In this document: positions 43,358-54,284 of the stretch, in pieces
How the letters are laid out: each line of letters opens with the position of its first letter
Position numbering within the stretch: position 1 is the stretch's first letter
Origin: Ketogulonicigenium robustum
Lineage (GTDB): Bacteria > Pseudomonadota > Alphaproteobacteria > Rhodobacterales > Rhodobacteraceae
Direction of reading: 5' to 3'
DNA: 64,000 nucleotides
Assembly: GCF_002117445.1 (NCBI RefSeq)
Contig: NZ_CP019937.1
Coordinates: 1,981,501-2,045,500, forward strand
Position numbers and translations under genes: made by a program
Notes under the pieces: model-generated
The model's database searches: none
Told to the model about the DNA's origin: nothing
What the model saw: the letters and a program-made list of their open reading frames with translations, nothing else

Positions 43358-45205
43358 CTAACGCCGCCCGAACAGCCTTTCAATATCGGCCAGCTTCAGC
43401 TCGACATAGGTTGGCCTGCCGTGGTTGCACTGGCCGGATGCGGGGGTCGCCTCCATCTCGCGGAGCAGCGCGTTCATTTCTTCGGCGCGCATCCGCCGGC
43501 CTGACCGGATCGAGCCATGGCAGGCCACGCGCGACAAGACGGCATCCAGCTTGGCCCCCAAAAGGCCGCTGCTATCGGCGTCGTTCAATTCATCCAGAAT
43601 GTCACGCAGCAGCGCGGGGCTATCCACCTCGCCCAGCAAAGCGGGGGTTTCGCGCACGGCCACCGCGCCGCCGCCGAAAGGTTCGATCGTCAGCCCCAGC
43701 CGCGCCAGATCGGGGGCGACGGCTAACAGGCGGCCTGCACCCTCGGCGCCCAATTCGACGATATCAGGGATCAACAGCGCCTGCGCGGCGACACCGTTGG
43801 CCGCCATTTGCGCCTTCAACCGCTCGTACACCAGCCGTTCGTGCGCGGCGTGTTGATCGACGATGACCATGCCCTGCGCGGTTTGGGCGACAATGTAGTT
43901 TTCGTGAATCTGCGCCCGCGCGGCCCCTAGCGGCAGGGCATCATCACCCAGCTCAGGCTCGACCCGCGCGGAAGGGGCTGACATTTCGGCGAAGCCTTGA
44001 GCGGCAATATCTGGCACAGCGGCGGGGGCCTGCGCGGCCCATGCGCTGCGAATGGCGCTGCCGCTGGGGCGCGCGGGGGCATAGCCGCCCAAGGGCATTT
44101 GGTAACTGCGCGGCGGCACCCCCGCCGCAGGTTCGGGGCGAAACGCCGCCAGCGTCGCATCGGCCACCGTGGTCGAGGCGCGATGGCCCGACTGCAGCAG
44201 CGCATGGCGCACCGCCGTGACCAGCAGCCCGCGCACCAAAGCCGGGTCGCGAAAGCGCACTTCGGATTTGGCGGGGTGGACGTTGACATCGACCAACTGC
44301 GGGTCGCAACTGATGAATAGTGCCGCAGCCGGGTGCCGGTCGCGGCTGAGCAAGTCGGCATAGGCGCCCTTCAGCGCGCCGATCAGCAATTTATCTCGCA
44401 CAGGGCGATTGTTGACGAACAGATACTGCGCCACCGCCGCGCCGCGCGAATAGGTGGGCAGCGCAGCGTAGCCGGTCAGATGGAATCCCTCACGCTCGGC
44501 GTCGATCTTCACCGCATTTTCCGCAAAGTCGCGCCCCAATATGGCCGCAAGACGGCCATGCAGCGCGTCGAACAGATCACCGCTTTCAGCATCGACGCGG
44601 AAGACCTGCCGGTCATCCCCGCCGCTGGCATCGCGCAGGGTGAAGGCCACGAAGGGCTCGGCCATCGCAAGGCGGCGGATCACGTCGCCGACGGCCTGCG
44701 CTTCGGCCCGATCGGTGCGCAGAAACTTCAGCCGCGCGGGGGTGGCAAAGAACAAATCGCGCAGCTCGACCACTGTGCCTTGGGTCAACGCGGCGGGGCG
44801 CACGGGGCTTTGCGCCCCGCCCGAAACCGCGATCTGTGCCCCGTCGGCCCCGGCCCTGCGCGATGTCAGCGTCATCCGCCCCACCGCCCCCAGCGAGGCC
44901 AGCGCCTCGCCGCGAAAGCCGAAGGTGTGGATATTCAACAGATCTGACCCGTCGATTTTGGATGTTGCATGGCGCGCCAACGCCAGCGCCAGATCATCGG
45001 GTGCGATGCCCCATCCGTCATCCACCACGCGGATCAGTGTGCGACCGCCATCGGCGATGGTCACCTCGACCCGCTTTGCACCCGCATCCAGCGCGTTTTC
45101 GACCAGTTCCTTCACGGCCGAGGCGGGGCGTTCGACAACCTCGCCGGCGGCGATGCGGTTGACGACGTCCTCGCCCAGTTGGTGGATGGCCGGCGGTTGG
45201 TTCAC
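43358..45205 (-). CDS. mutL: DNA mismatch repair protein MutL
   Basis: 615 residues from GTG 45205, whose start overlaps the TGA of the upstream M16 peptidase gene. N-terminal GHKL ATPase: [24 protein letters not shown] and [17 protein letters not shown]. The C-terminal domain has [12 protein letters not shown], the DQHA-x2-E-x4-E endonuclease motif found in MutL proteins of bacteria lacking MutH, so strand nicking is likely intrinsic. Central linker about 340-420 is Pro/Ala-rich. Confidence 0.97.
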   Translation of the reverse strand: MNQPPAIHQLGEDVVNRIAAGEVVERPASAVKELVENALDAGAKRVEVTIADGGRTLIRVVDDGWGIAPDDLALALARHATSKIDGSDLLNIHTFGFRGEALASLGAVGRMTLTSRRAGADGAQIAVSGGAQSPVRPAALTQGTVVELRDLFFATPARLKFLRTDRAEAQAVGDVIRRLAMAEPFVAFTLRDASGGDDRQVFRVDAESGDLFDALHGRLAAILGRDFAENAVKIDAEREGFHLTGYAALPTYSRGAAVAQYLFVNNRPVRDKLLIGALKGAYADLLSRDRHPAAALFISCDPQLVDVNVHPAKSEVRFRDPALVRGLLVTAVRHALLQSGHRASTTVADATLAAFRPEPAAGVPPRSYQMPLGGYAPARPSGSAIRSAWAAQAPAAVPDIAAQGFAEMSAPSARVEPELGDDALPLGAARAQIHENYIVAQTAQGMVIVDQHAAHERLVYERLKAQMAANGVAAQALLIPDIVELGAEGAGRLLAVAPDLARLGLTIEPFGGGAVAVRETPALLGEVDSPALLRDILDELNDADSSGLLGAKLDAVLSRVACHGSIRSGRRMRAEEMNALLREMEATPASGQCNHGRPTYVELKLADIERLFGRR

Positions 45206-46512
45206 TGGTTGCTGTCCAGCCCGACGGGTTCGCCCACCACCACGAAATGCAGCGCATCGGGGTTCAGCAGCCGCGATGCGACACGGTTCAGATCTTGCAG
45301 CGTGACGGCATTGACCAGTTCATTGCGGTTGGTCACGTAATCGGGCGGCAGGCCGATCATCTGCATACCAACCATGATCTGCGCGATGCTGGCGTTGCTA
45401 TCAAAGCGCAGCGCGTATTGGCCTGTCAGATAGGTCTTGGCCTTGTCCAGCTCGTCCTGCGAGACCCATTCCGTGGCCAGCCGCATCCATTCGGTCCGCA
45501 CCAGTTCGATCGCCTCGGCGACATTCTGGTTGGATGTCGAAAAGCCGCCGACGATTAGTTCCGACAGGTCGTTCGGGATCAGATAGGTGCTGACACCATA
45601 GGTCAGGCCGCGCTTTTCGCGCAATTCCTGCATCAGCCGCGATTCAAACCCGCCCGAGCCCAAGATGTGGTTCAGCAGATAGGCGGTGATATAGTCGGGA
45701 TCGTCGCGTTTGATCCCCTCGTGCCCGAAATAGATGGTGGCTTGCGGGCCGGGGAACGGCACCACAGTGACGCCGCCCGCGATGGCAGGGGTGACGTGGT
45801 CGGGCAAGGTGGGGGCGCTTTGCGGCAGATCGGCAAACAGCGCATCAACCAGATTGCCCAGTTCCTCGGCCGTGATATCCCCCACTGCCGAGACATAGAG
45901 GCGGTCGCGTGTCACCAGTTTGCGGTGCGCGGCCAGCAGGTCGTCACGCGTCAGCCCAGCCACGGATTCGACGGTGCCATCAAGGCTGGAGCCATAGGGG
46001 TGGTCGCCAAAGGCCTCGGCGTTGAAAGTCGCGGCGGCGATTGCGTTGGGCCGCTGCGCATCGGATTGGATGCCCGCGATCACCTGCGCGCGGACGCGTT
46101 CGATAGCGTCGTCATCAAAGCGGGGGGCCACCAGCGCCTGACGCAGCAGCGCCATAGCTTGGTCGCGGTTTTCGGTCAGGGCGCGGGCCGATACGGCAAA
46201 AGCATCATCCGAAACCGAGAAGCTGAAGCTGGCGGCCAGTTCCTCGCGCGCGGTTTGGAACGCGCGGGCATCCATATCGCCTGCGCCTTCCTCTAGCAGG
46301 GCGGCCATCAGGTTCGCAGCGCCGCGTTTGCCGGGCGCATCCAGATTAGCGCCGCCGCGCACGCGGATTTCCAGCGCCACAAACGGGATTTCGTGTTCCT
46401 CGACCAGCCATGCATCGACACCGCCGGGGGATGTGACCTGTTGGATATTCACCTCGGCGCGCGCGCCGACGGCGAACACAGTCAGGGTCAGCGCAAGCAG
46501 AAAACGCAGCAT
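45202..46512 (-). CDS. M16 peptidase-like protein without the zinc motif
   Basis: 436 residues, signal peptide ([19 protein letters not shown]). Both M16 domains are present ([20 protein letters not shown] at the start, [20 protein letters not shown] in the second half, with the [10 protein letters not shown]-type motif). The region of the HxxEH zinc site reads [12 protein letters not shown], lacking both His, so this is the non-catalytic subunit. Its start is 2 bp after the active M16 gene, and the two probably form a periplasmic heterodimer like the alpha/beta processing-peptidase arrangement. The TGA overlaps mutL. Confidence 0.9.
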   Translation of the reverse strand: MLRFLLALTLTVFAVGARAEVNIQQVTSPGGVDAWLVEEHEIPFVALEIRVRGGANLDAPGKRGAANLMAALLEEGAGDMDARAFQTAREELAASFSFSVSDDAFAVSARALTENRDQAMALLRQALVAPRFDDDAIERVRAQVIAGIQSDAQRPNAIAAATFNAEAFGDHPYGSSLDGTVESVAGLTRDDLLAAHRKLVTRDRLYVSAVGDITAEELGNLVDALFADLPQSAPTLPDHVTPAIAGGVTVVPFPGPQATIYFGHEGIKRDDPDYITAYLLNHILGSGGFESRLMQELREKRGLTYGVSTYLIPNDLSELIVGGFSTSNQNVAEAIELVRTEWMRLATEWVSQDELDKAKTYLTGQYALRFDSNASIAQIMVGMQMIGLPPDYVTNRNELVNAVTLQDLNRVASRLLNPDALHFVVVGEPVGLDSNQ

Positions 46513-46513
46513 T

Positions 46514-47986
46514 TTATTCCCCTTCGCTGGCGGCAGGTGCGGTATCGGGTTCCGCAGCCGGTTCTACTGTCGGTTCGGGACTGGGCGCGGCAGCGGCGGC
46601 TTCGGGGGTGACGAACAGCGTCACCGACTGGCGCATGTCCAGCACGTCGCGGGCGGCGGCCATCACGTCATCGGCGGTGATGGATTGCAGCACATCCGGC
46701 CAGTTCTGCACGTCATCCACCGTCAAGCCGGTCGCAAGCGCCGCGCCATAGCGGTTCGCCTGCCCGCGCACATTATCACGGCCGTAAATCTCGCCCGCGC
46801 GCAGCTGCGTCCGGATGCGTTCCAGCTGCGCCTGATCGACGCCGTTGGCCAGAAAGTCTTGGAGCGCTTTGTCCAGCGCAGCCTCGGCATCGGGCAGGGT
46901 TACGCCGTTGGTGGGCAGCAGCGACAGGCTGAACGTGCCGCTATCAAGGGCAACGCCGCTGTAGCCCGCATCGACGCCAAGGGCGATTTGAGTATCAAAC
47001 GCCAGCGCCTGCCCCAAAACCGACGTAAAGCTGGACCCCCCCAAGATTTCGGCCAGATACGTCAGGGCCGCAGCCTCGGTCTGGTCACCCGCTTTGCGCG
47101 CGGGTGCCAGATAGGTGCGCACCAGATAGGGCTGGGCGACACGCGCATCGCTGAAGTCGAGATGACGCGCGGCCAGTTGCGGCGGTTCGGACGGGCGAAC
47201 GCGGGGCTGCAACCCCTCGGATGGGGGGATCGGGCCGTAGTATTGTTCGGCCAATTGGTAGACCTGGTCAGGGTCGACATCACCGGCCACGACCAGCGTC
47301 GCATTGTTCGGCGCGTAATACATATCGTAGACGGCGCGAATCTGCGGCAGCGTCAGGGCCTCGACCTCGTGACGCCAGCCGATGACCGGCAGGCCGTAAG
47401 GGTGGTTCAGGTATTGCGCAGCACGTGCCTGTTCCTGCGCGACCGCGCCAGGGTTTGAATCGGTGCGCTGGTTGCGTTCTTCCAAGACGACATTACGCTC
47501 GGTGTTGATCTCGTCGGTAGTCAGGGCCAAGCCGCGCATCCGGTCGGCCTCCATCTCCATCATCAGGGGAAGACGGTCGGCGGCGACGCGCTGGAAGTAA
47601 GCCGTGTAATCGTAGCTGGTGAAGGCGTTATCTTCGCCGCCATTGGCCGCCACAGCCGCACTGAACGCCCCCGAGGCGACAGTCTGCGTGCCCTTGAACA
47701 TCAGGTGTTCCAGAAAATGTGCGATGCCCGACTGGCCCTTCGGCTCGTCCGCCGAGCCAACGCGATACCACAGCATCTGGGTGACAATGGGGGCGCGGTG
47801 GTCTTCGATCACAACGATCTGCAGGCCATTATCCAGCGCGAAAGTTGACACATCGTCCTGCTGCGCGAGCGCGGGCGCGGCCATCAGCGCGGCGGCGACG
47901 ACCGCCCCTGCCGTCAACCCCGTCACGCGTTTAAGCAGAACCTGTCCACGGCCCAGACGGCCAGCAGGCGACGTGATATGCGGCAT
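46514..47986 (-). CDS. M16 family zinc peptidase (catalytic)
   Basis: 490 residues with an N-terminal signal-type segment (TAGAVVAAALMAAPALAQ). The zinc motif HFLEH is complete (His90, Glu93, His94 in GIAHFLEHLMFKGT), and the distal Glu lies in ERNVVLEERNQ. The second domain contains LAEILGGSSFTSVLGQALAF. The C-terminus is a Pro/Glu/Ala tail. Degrades or processes small proteins in the periplasm by family knowledge; substrate unknown. Partner: the inactive M16 protein directly downstream. Confidence 0.93.
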   Translation of the reverse strand: MPHITSPAGRLGRGQVLLKRVTGLTAGAVVAAALMAAPALAQQDDVSTFALDNGLQIVVIEDHRAPIVTQMLWYRVGSADEPKGQSGIAHFLEHLMFKGTQTVASGAFSAAVAANGGEDNAFTSYDYTAYFQRVAADRLPLMMEMEADRMRGLALTTDEINTERNVVLEERNQRTDSNPGAVAQEQARAAQYLNHPYGLPVIGWRHEVEALTLPQIRAVYDMYYAPNNATLVVAGDVDPDQVYQLAEQYYGPIPPSEGLQPRVRPSEPPQLAARHLDFSDARVAQPYLVRTYLAPARKAGDQTEAAALTYLAEILGGSSFTSVLGQALAFDTQIALGVDAGYSGVALDSGTFSLSLLPTNGVTLPDAEAALDKALQDFLANGVDQAQLERIRTQLRAGEIYGRDNVRGQANRYGAALATGLTVDDVQNWPDVLQSITADDVMAAARDVLDMRQSVTLFVTPEAAAAAPSPEPTVEPAAEPDTAPAASEGE

Positions 47987-48113
47987 AGTGGCCTCCCTCG
48001 GAACGCGCGTCTTGGCTTCACAGTAAGCTTTGGCCGCGCGTCTGCAAGCGGGGGATACGCGCTCGTGAACGATTTACGCTGGGTAGTCGGGCGCAAAGCG
48101 GACGCGGTGGCGA

Positions 48114-48317
48114 TCAATCGCCGGCGTAGGTGGGAACAGGCAGGGTTATGCGGGCGGGCGGCACGGCCAGCGGCGGGTTCGCGCGGTAGTTTGCCTCGAG
48201 CGCGGTGGGTTGCCCCGGGCTGAAGGGGATGGTCATGCTGCCGCTGCCGCGATTGCAGCCCGCCAGCGCCAGAACGCCGATCAGGGCGGGCCCTAGAACT
48301 CGCAAGGTCGTTTTCAT
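48114..48317 (-). CDS. Short lipoprotein in the DUF3035 (BamF-like) position
   Basis: 67 residues with lipobox LAGC (Cys21). The mature peptide of 47 residues ends ANPPLAVPPARITLPVPTYA, recalling the PPLxxPP core of DUF3035 proteins, which in related genomes stand exactly here between lspA and the M16 pair and have been described as BamF of the outer-membrane assembly complex. Those are usually much longer (roughly 150-200 residues). The stop is genuine and no second frame continues it, so it is either a natural short form or a remnant. Its ATG overlaps the lspA stop. Confidence 0.6.
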   Translation of the reverse strand: MKTTLRVLGPALIGVLALAGCNRGSGSMTIPFSPGQPTALEANYRANPPLAVPPARITLPVPTYAGD

Positions 48318-48874
48318 GATGGACGCCCTTTTCCTTTATCGCCAGTTGCTTTCGCAGGGGTGGCTCTCGCGGCCCTTTTAGACGAGGCTGGGGGCTGCGT
48401 CACCCCTTGTTTGCGCGCGCCCTTGCCGCCGGAAAACAGCACAAGCCCCACCGCCCCCACGAAAATGGCAATATCGGCCACGTTGAAGGCATAAGGATTG
48501 TCAAAGCCCGGAAAGGACATGTTCAGGAAGTCGGCCACCGCGCCATAGACCAGCCGGTCGACCACGTTGCCCAGCGCGCCGCCCACCAGAATACCGGCCG
48601 AAAGGCGCGCAAGGCGCGGCTCGGTGCCGCTGCGCATCCACCACAGCACCGCCCCCGATATGGCGACCGCGACCGCGATCAGCACCCATTTCAGGTCAAA
48701 CCCGTGCAGCAGGCCAAAGTTGACGCCCTGGTTCCACGCCATGCGCAGGCGCAGAAACGGCGGCAGCACATCGATGCTGCCGTGCCAAATCAGGTTCATC
48801 CGGTGCAGGACCAGATATTTACTGACCTGATCCAGCACGAAGACCCACAGGGCCGACCACAGCACCAAGCGCAT
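48314..48874 (-). CDS. lspA: Lipoprotein signal peptidase
   Basis: 186 residues, four membrane helices. Removes signal peptides of prolipoproteins in the inner membrane. Catalytic Asp115 (GAVADFL) and Asp134 (FNVADIAI), with GNVVDRL before them and NQGVNFGLL early, give the full aspartyl-protease signature. The C-terminal 35 residues are a basic Lys/Arg/Ala/Pro tail (GARKQGVTQPPASSKRAARA...) not found in E. coli LspA. It lies between purH (1 bp gap) and the short lipoprotein gene (overlapping), itself a likely substrate. Confidence 0.96.
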   Translation of the reverse strand: MRLVLWSALWVFVLDQVSKYLVLHRMNLIWHGSIDVLPPFLRLRMAWNQGVNFGLLHGFDLKWVLIAVAVAISGAVLWWMRSGTEPRLARLSAGILVGGALGNVVDRLVYGAVADFLNMSFPGFDNPYAFNVADIAIFVGAVGLVLFSGGKGARKQGVTQPPASSKRAARATPAKATGDKGKGRPS

Positions 48875-48875
48875 G

Positions 48876-50465
48876 TTAGTGCCGGAAGTGGCGCATGCCG
48901 GTCAGCACCATTGCCAGACCAGCCTCGTCCGCAGCGGCGATCACTTCGGCGTCGCGCATCGACCCACCCGGCTGCACCACGGCAACCGCCCCTGCCCCTG
49001 CAGCCGACAGCAGGCCGTCAGCAAACGGGAAGAACGCGTCCGAGGCGACAACCGCGCCCTTGGCGGGCGATTCGGGCAGGCCCAGCGCCTCGGCCATATC
49101 CTCGGCCTTGCGGGCGGCGATGCGGGCGGAATCAACGCGGCTCATTTGCCCCGCGCCGATGCCAACGGTGGCTTGGTCTTTCACATAGACGATGGCGTTC
49201 GATTTGACGTGCTTGGCGACTTTCCACGCAAATAGCAGGTCGGCCAGTTGGGCATCGGTCGGCGCGGCCTTAGTCACCACCTTCAAGTCGGCAACATCGA
49301 CATGGCCGACGTCTTTGTCCTGCACCAGCATGCCGCCTGCGACTTGGCGATAGGCCAGTTGCGGGGCGGTGGGATCGGGCAGCGCGTCGGTCACCAGCAG
49401 GCGCAGGTTTTTCTTGGCGGCAAAGATCGCGCGGGCCTCGTCCGACGCGCCGGGGGCGATGACGACCTCGGTAAAGATCTTGGCGATTTCCTCGGCGGTG
49501 GCGGCGTCCAGCGGCTGGTTCAGCGCGACAATGCCGCCAAAGGCCGAGGTGCGGTCGCAGTCATAGGCCTTGGTATAAGCCTCGGCCAGCGTCGCGCCGC
49601 GCGCCACGCCGCAAGGGTTGGCGTGTTTGATGATGGCAACGGCGGGGCCAGTAGCGGGGTCGAATTCGGCGACCAGTTCGAACGCGGCGTCGGTGTCATT
49701 GATGTTGTTGTAGGACAACTCCTTGCCCTGCAGCTGCTTGGCCGTCGCCACACCGGGGCGGTTCGAGCCATCAAGATAGAAAGCCGCCGTTTGATGCGGG
49801 TTTTCGCCGTAACGCAGGGTCTGGGCGATCTCGCCGGCAAAGCTGCGGCGGCGGGGGGCAGCCTCGCCAATCGCCTTGGCCATCCATGTCGAGACAGCCG
49901 TGTCATAGGCAGCGGTGCGGGCATAGGCCGTCTGCGCCAAGCGCTGACGGAAGCCCAGCGAGGTTTGGCCCGCGTTGCCTTCCAGTTCGGCCAGCAGGGC
50001 ATCGTAATCCGCCACATCGACGACGACGTTGACGAAAGCGTGGTTCTTGGCCGCTGCGCGTATCATGGCGGGGCCGCCGATGTCGATGTTTTCGATCACT
50101 TCGTCATAATCGGCGTTACGGGCGACGGTCGCCTCGAACGGATAAAGGTTCACGACCAGCAGGTCGATCGGGGCAATACCGTGCTGCTCCATCGCGGCGA
50201 CATGTTCCGCATTGTCGCGCAGCGCCAGCAGGCCGCCGTGCACCATCGGATGCAGGGTTTTGACGCGGCCGTCCATCATTTCGGGAAAGCCGGTCACGTC
50301 CGACACGTCCTTCACTGCCAGCCCCGCCGCGCGGATCGCCGCCGCAGTGCCGCCGGTCGACAGCAGTTCAACCCCGCGGGCGGACAGGGCGCGGGCCAGA
50401 TCGATCAGCCCCGTCTTGTCGGAAACCGAGAGCAGCGCACGGCGCAGTGGTTGCAGATCTGTCAT
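48876..50465 (-). CDS. purH: Bifunctional AICAR transformylase/IMP cyclohydrolase
   Basis: 529 residues. Last two steps of purine synthesis. The N-terminal IMP cyclohydrolase (MGS-like) domain begins [20 protein letters not shown] with ELLSTGGTA and [18 protein letters not shown]. The transformylase has the [14 protein letters not shown] and [10 protein letters not shown] signature with catalytic Lys-His, and ends [10 protein letters not shown]. The AICAR used here is also a by-product of the HisF reaction encoded upstream. Codirectional with heparinase, rsmB and lspA. Confidence 0.98.
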   Translation of the reverse strand: MTDLQPLRRALLSVSDKTGLIDLARALSARGVELLSTGGTAAAIRAAGLAVKDVSDVTGFPEMMDGRVKTLHPMVHGGLLALRDNAEHVAAMEQHGIAPIDLLVVNLYPFEATVARNADYDEVIENIDIGGPAMIRAAAKNHAFVNVVVDVADYDALLAELEGNAGQTSLGFRQRLAQTAYARTAAYDTAVSTWMAKAIGEAAPRRRSFAGEIAQTLRYGENPHQTAAFYLDGSNRPGVATAKQLQGKELSYNNINDTDAAFELVAEFDPATGPAVAIIKHANPCGVARGATLAEAYTKAYDCDRTSAFGGIVALNQPLDAATAEEIAKIFTEVVIAPGASDEARAIFAAKKNLRLLVTDALPDPTAPQLAYRQVAGGMLVQDKDVGHVDVADLKVVTKAAPTDAQLADLLFAWKVAKHVKSNAIVYVKDQATVGIGAGQMSRVDSARIAARKAEDMAEALGLPESPAKGAVVASDAFFPFADGLLSAAGAGAVAVVQPGGSMRDAEVIAAADEAGLAMVLTGMRHFRH

Positions 50466-50476
50466 GATAGTGTCCC

Positions 50477-52090
50477 CTAGCCTGTCGCGCGGCCCAATGC
50501 CCAGCGCATGCGCGTCGCATAGGACATCACGCGCCCAGATAAAACCACCTGATGCGTATTGCGCGGGCTTGCCGCACCATTTTCCATAAACACCGAAGGC
50601 TCGACCGTCAGCCGTGCCTGCCCATCGTGCGAGAATGTCCAGACCTCGCCATTTTTCAGCACAAAATTCACCTGCGTCGCGTCGTCTTGCGGCAGCACGC
50701 TGACATCGGGGTGCAGATGAAAGCGCAGCGCGAAATCGACCCCGCGCCCGCCAGTCAGCACCATGGCGCGGTCAAAGCGGGTCTGATCCTCGGGCGAGAT
50801 GGTCATCAGCATTTCTTCGGCCACCACGGCGCGGCCCGCCAGATCGACATCGATCTGCCGCGCGTAGACCAGCCCATGCGCCGCGCGCCACCCATCGTGG
50901 CCCAATTCCAACCGCGTGCCGCCATCCAGCGCGGTGCGGGCAAACATCACATCGGCGGGGCGGCTGCCCGCATCGATCACCATGGTCGAATGGCTGGCGG
51001 TGGCGCGGCCTGCCTGCAACCAGTCGCGACCAAAGGGCGCGCCGTCACCGCAACTGGTCAGCAGCGGACGACGCCCGACGCTGACCTCGATCGCGGTGGC
51101 GGACGCATGCCCGCTGGCAGGCGCGGCGGCGGCATCGGCGATAACCACCATGCGACCTGCGTTGATGCGGGCAAAGCCCATGTGCAAGCGCGTACCTGCG
51201 GGGGTTTTGACTTCCGACAGGCTAAGGGCCGCATCGAGCGCGGCGGGATGGCCGCCGTTGCTGCCCTGCATCCGCACCAGACTGCCATCAGCGTGACGCA
51301 AGCCGCGCAACACGGGGGCCATCGACGCGATCGCGACTTGCAGTTTCGATGGCACCGCAGCCCCGCCCGCGCGGCGATGCGTCGCGACCAGCACCAGCTG
51401 AATAAACAGCCCGGCCTGATCGTCGGGATTGCGGCCCTGCACCTCGCCCTCGGGGGATATTTTGCCGGTCAGATCGCGCAGCAGCAGTGCCTCGGCCTTG
51501 GCGCGCAGACGATCCATTCCCACCAGATCGCTGGCAGCCATGTTCAATGCGGCCAGAACGTAAATCCGTTCCACGCCCTCGGGCAGCAGGGCCCAGCTGC
51601 GCGACAGGTAGCGCGCCTGCCGCCCCAGCGCCTGCATATACCCACGCTGCGCCGCATCGGACATGCCTTGCAGCGCAAAGGCCGCGTGATGCAGCATATT
51701 CACCAGACGCGCAGCAGCGGTTTGCGGCGTCCAGCCCGCGCCTTTGCCGTAGCGGTCGATCCATTCCCACACCCAGCCCTGCGCGCGGCGGCGTGCGGCG
51801 TCATCCCCCAGCGCGGCCAAATCGCCCAGCCAGTCGAACCGCTGCAGAGGGGCCGCATACATGGCATTGTCCCAGATCGCCGCGCCCAGCACATCAACCA
51901 GACGGCCATCCAGCACAAAACGGCCCGCCATCAGGTGGCGGCCACGCTCGGCCTCGCCCATGACAAAGGGTTCGGGGGGGCGCGCGAAACTGGGCGCAAT
52001 ACGGCTGCCGCCGGCGCGGCGCGCATAAAAACGGTTCAGGATGTCCTGTCGGGCAGTCCAAGCGGGAGTGGCAGTCACACGCGGCCTCAT
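50477..52090 (-). CDS. Heparinase II/III family protein
   Basis: 537 residues. The N-terminal half is an alpha/alpha toroid ([40 protein letters not shown]), the C-terminal half the Hepar_II_III beta-sandwich ([40 protein letters not shown]). Members cut acidic polysaccharides; in alphaproteobacteria this gene stands regularly between rsmB and purH, and its substrate is unknown. There is no evident signal peptide. SHSTMVID contains the conserved catalytic-region His. Confidence 0.88.
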   Translation of the reverse strand: MRPRVTATPAWTARQDILNRFYARRAGGSRIAPSFARPPEPFVMGEAERGRHLMAGRFVLDGRLVDVLGAAIWDNAMYAAPLQRFDWLGDLAALGDDAARRRAQGWVWEWIDRYGKGAGWTPQTAAARLVNMLHHAAFALQGMSDAAQRGYMQALGRQARYLSRSWALLPEGVERIYVLAALNMAASDLVGMDRLRAKAEALLLRDLTGKISPEGEVQGRNPDDQAGLFIQLVLVATHRRAGGAAVPSKLQVAIASMAPVLRGLRHADGSLVRMQGSNGGHPAALDAALSLSEVKTPAGTRLHMGFARINAGRMVVIADAAAAPASGHASATAIEVSVGRRPLLTSCGDGAPFGRDWLQAGRATASHSTMVIDAGSRPADVMFARTALDGGTRLELGHDGWRAAHGLVYARQIDVDLAGRAVVAEEMLMTISPEDQTRFDRAMVLTGGRGVDFALRFHLHPDVSVLPQDDATQVNFVLKNGEVWTFSHDGQARLTVEPSVFMENGAASPRNTHQVVLSGRVMSYATRMRWALGRATG

Positions 52091-52167
52091 TCTCCGGCCA
52101 TCTTTGCGGCCGTTAGGATTCTGCCGCCACCATAGAGGGGCAAGCGGGGGCTGTCACGCCCACCTGC

Positions 52168-53421
52168 CTAGCTTGCGCGAAGCACCGCCATATAAAATCC
52201 GTCCATGCCGCCCAGGCTGGGCCAGTAATCGGGGCGCAGGCGCAAACCGCCCTCGGGGCTGCGCCAGTCGTCTTCGATAAAGGGCGCCGTCGGGGCCTCG
52301 ACCCGCAGGCCGAGGTGACGTTCCAGCGCGGCTTCGATTTGCACCTCACCCTCGTCCGGCAGCAACGAGCAGGTGCAGAACAACAGTCGCCCACCCGGGG
52401 CCAGCAGGGTCAGGGCGTGGTCGATCATGCGGGCTTGCAGGTCGATCAGATCGCCAATCTCGGCCCCATCGCGCGCCTGCGGCAAATCGGGGTGGCGGCG
52501 GATGGTGCCGGTGGCCGAACAGGGCGCGTCCAGCACGATCACATCCCAGCCGCCGGTCGCAAATTCCAGCGCGTCGCCCTGAACCGCCTCGGCTTGCAAT
52601 TGCGTCCGCGCCAGATTCTCGGCCACGCGGCCCAGACGCCCTGCCGACAGATCCAGCGCGGTGACCTGCGCACCCGCATTGGCGAGTTGCATCGTCTTGC
52701 CGCCGGGCGCGGCGCACAGGTCTAGCGCGCGCAAGCCGCGCACGTCGCCGAGCAGCTTTACAGGTAGCGCCGCGGCGGCGTCCTGCACCCACCATGCGCC
52801 GGTATCATACCCCGCTAGGGCACTGACCTGCCCCGCGCTGGCCAGCCGAACCGACCCTGTCGGCAGCAGCAGCCCGCCCAGCTTTTCGGCCCAAGCCGCC
52901 GCATCGGCCTTGACCGTCAAATCCAACGGCGCGCCGCGAAAATGCGCGCGTTCCATCGCGTTGATCGCGCTGTTGCCCCATGCCTCGCGCAATGGGCCGC
53001 GCAGCCATTCGGGCAGTTGCGGCAAGGCCAGCTTGCCCCACTGTTGGGGCAAGTCAGCGCCCTTGCGCAGCACCGCATTGGCCAGCGGCGCAAACGCGGC
53101 GGTGCGTTTACTGTCGGCCAACAGCGCCACGATGTCATTGACCACGCCATGCGGGGCCGCCCCTTCGGCGATCTCCACTACGCCCAAGCGCAGCGCATTT
53201 TGCACCTGCACTGGCGGGCGTTTTTTCAAATGCGGCTTCAGCCAGCGGTCGGCCCGCCCCGCCGCGCGCAGCACCGACAGCGCCAACCGCTGCGCCCGCG
53301 CGCGCTGCGGGGCATCTAGCGGGGCCAGCAGCGCGGCGCATTCGCTCAGCAGTCGATGCTCGATCGTCACCGCATTCAGCAAGGCAAGGGCTGCGCGGCG
53401 GGGGATCAAGCTATCGGTCAT
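52168..53421 (-). CDS. rsmB: 16S rRNA (cytosine-C5)-methyltransferase RsmB
   Basis: 417 residues from ATG 53421, ignoring 53 open codons upstream. The N-terminal NusB-like domain (PRRAALALLNAVTIEHRLLS) is followed by the SAM-dependent domain: motif I ALDLCAAPGGKTMQLA, motif IV VLDAPCSATGTIRRHPD with the assisting Cys, and motif VI CTCSLLPDEGE with the nucleophilic Cys. Methylates C967 of 16S rRNA by family knowledge. First gene of the leftward cluster running to mutL and divergent from the DUF1674 gene. Confidence 0.94.
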   Translation of the reverse strand: MTDSLIPRRAALALLNAVTIEHRLLSECAALLAPLDAPQRARAQRLALSVLRAAGRADRWLKPHLKKRPPVQVQNALRLGVVEIAEGAAPHGVVNDIVALLADSKRTAAFAPLANAVLRKGADLPQQWGKLALPQLPEWLRGPLREAWGNSAINAMERAHFRGAPLDLTVKADAAAWAEKLGGLLLPTGSVRLASAGQVSALAGYDTGAWWVQDAAAALPVKLLGDVRGLRALDLCAAPGGKTMQLANAGAQVTALDLSAGRLGRVAENLARTQLQAEAVQGDALEFATGGWDVIVLDAPCSATGTIRRHPDLPQARDGAEIGDLIDLQARMIDHALTLLAPGGRLLFCTCSLLPDEGEVQIEAALERHLGLRVEAPTAPFIEDDWRSPEGGLRLRPDYWPSLGGMDGFYMAVLRAS

Positions 53422-53497
53422 GTCATCTCGGAAGGGTTGTTGATGGGATTGGGGCGCGTATAACAGAGATATCAGCGGAACCGAAAGGCCAGCCGGT

Positions 53498-53689
53498 ATG
53501 GATAAAACAGCAAAAGACGCCGCAAGCGATTTGCCCCCCGCCGCCCAGCGCGCGCTGGCCGAGGCGGCCGCCCGCCGCAAAGCCCTGGACGCCGCCGCCG
53601 CGCTGCCGCCGGAACTGGGCGGGCGCGACGGGTTGGAACCTGTGCGGTATGGCGACTGGGAGAAGAAGGGCCTCGCCGTCGACTTTTAA
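53498..53689 (+). CDS. DUF1674 protein (succinate dehydrogenase assembly factor 4-like)
   Basis: 63 residues. Ala/Arg-rich helical N-terminus, then the conserved C-terminal box GLEPVRYGDWEKKGLAVDF that defines DUF1674/SDHAF4, a chaperone for the flavoprotein subunit of succinate dehydrogenase in eukaryotes and probably in alphaproteobacteria. Divergent from rsmB, an arrangement common in Rhodobacterales as I recall it. Its end overlaps the end of the convergent hydrolase gene by 4 bp. Confidence 0.9.
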   Translation: MDKTAKDAASDLPPAAQRALAEAAARRKALDAAAALPPELGGRDGLEPVRYGDWEKKGLAVDF

Positions 53690-54282
53690 TCCTGCGCGAC
53701 AAAGGCGCGGATGGCCTCGATCTCACGCCCTGCGATGGAGTGGCCGCCGTCGTTCCAGAACAGGCTGAGGTCGGCGTGGTTGTGCGCGTAGTAATCAGCC
53801 AGACGGACGGTCTGGCCACTGGGGCAAATGGCGTCATGTTTGCCGGCGGTGATCAAGACGCGCCGCCCCGTGAAATCCACCGGCGGCGGATCAAACGGGA
53901 TCAACGGGTGTAGCAGCGCCAGATCATCCACTAGATCGGGGTGCTGAAACGACAGCGCCGCCAGCACGTTCGCGCCGTTGGAATAGCCCAAGGCGATGAC
54001 GCGCGGGGCACCCGTGGCGGTGCGCTCATCCGCGATGAACGCGGCCAGCTTGTCCACCGCGCGCTGCAGGTCGGCCATGTCGTACTGCCCCTCGGCCACG
54101 CGGCGAAAATAGCGCAGCGCGCCGTTTTCGGACACATCGCCACGGGGCGAGGTCACATGCGCGCCGGCAACCAACGCGCCGCCAAAGTCATGGAACTGGT
54201 TTTCATCGCCGCCCGTGCCATGCAGGGTGACGACCAGCGGATGCCCCGCAAGACCTGCGGTACGACGTGCGGTATAGGTCAT
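53686..54282 (-). CDS. Phospholipase/carboxylesterase-type alpha/beta hydrolase (MhqD-like)
   Basis: 198 residues from ATG 54282 (GGAGG seven bases upstream, inside the end of the preceding gene). Alpha/beta hydrolase: VVTLHGTGGDENQF with the oxyanion HGxGG, nucleophile Ser in ALGYSNGANVLAALSF (GYSNG), acid Asp near ITAGKHDAICP and catalytic His in WNDGGHSIAG. It follows a VOC dioxygenase-like gene by 2 bp. The same pair (MhqD with MhqO) protects Bacillus subtilis from hydroquinones, so a quinone-detoxification role is plausible but unproven. Confidence 0.85.
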   Translation of the reverse strand: MTYTARRTAGLAGHPLVVTLHGTGGDENQFHDFGGALVAGAHVTSPRGDVSENGALRYFRRVAEGQYDMADLQRAVDKLAAFIADERTATGAPRVIALGYSNGANVLAALSFQHPDLVDDLALLHPLIPFDPPPVDFTGRRVLITAGKHDAICPSGQTVRLADYYAHNHADLSLFWNDGGHSIAGREIEAIRAFVAQD

Positions 54283-54284
54283 AA

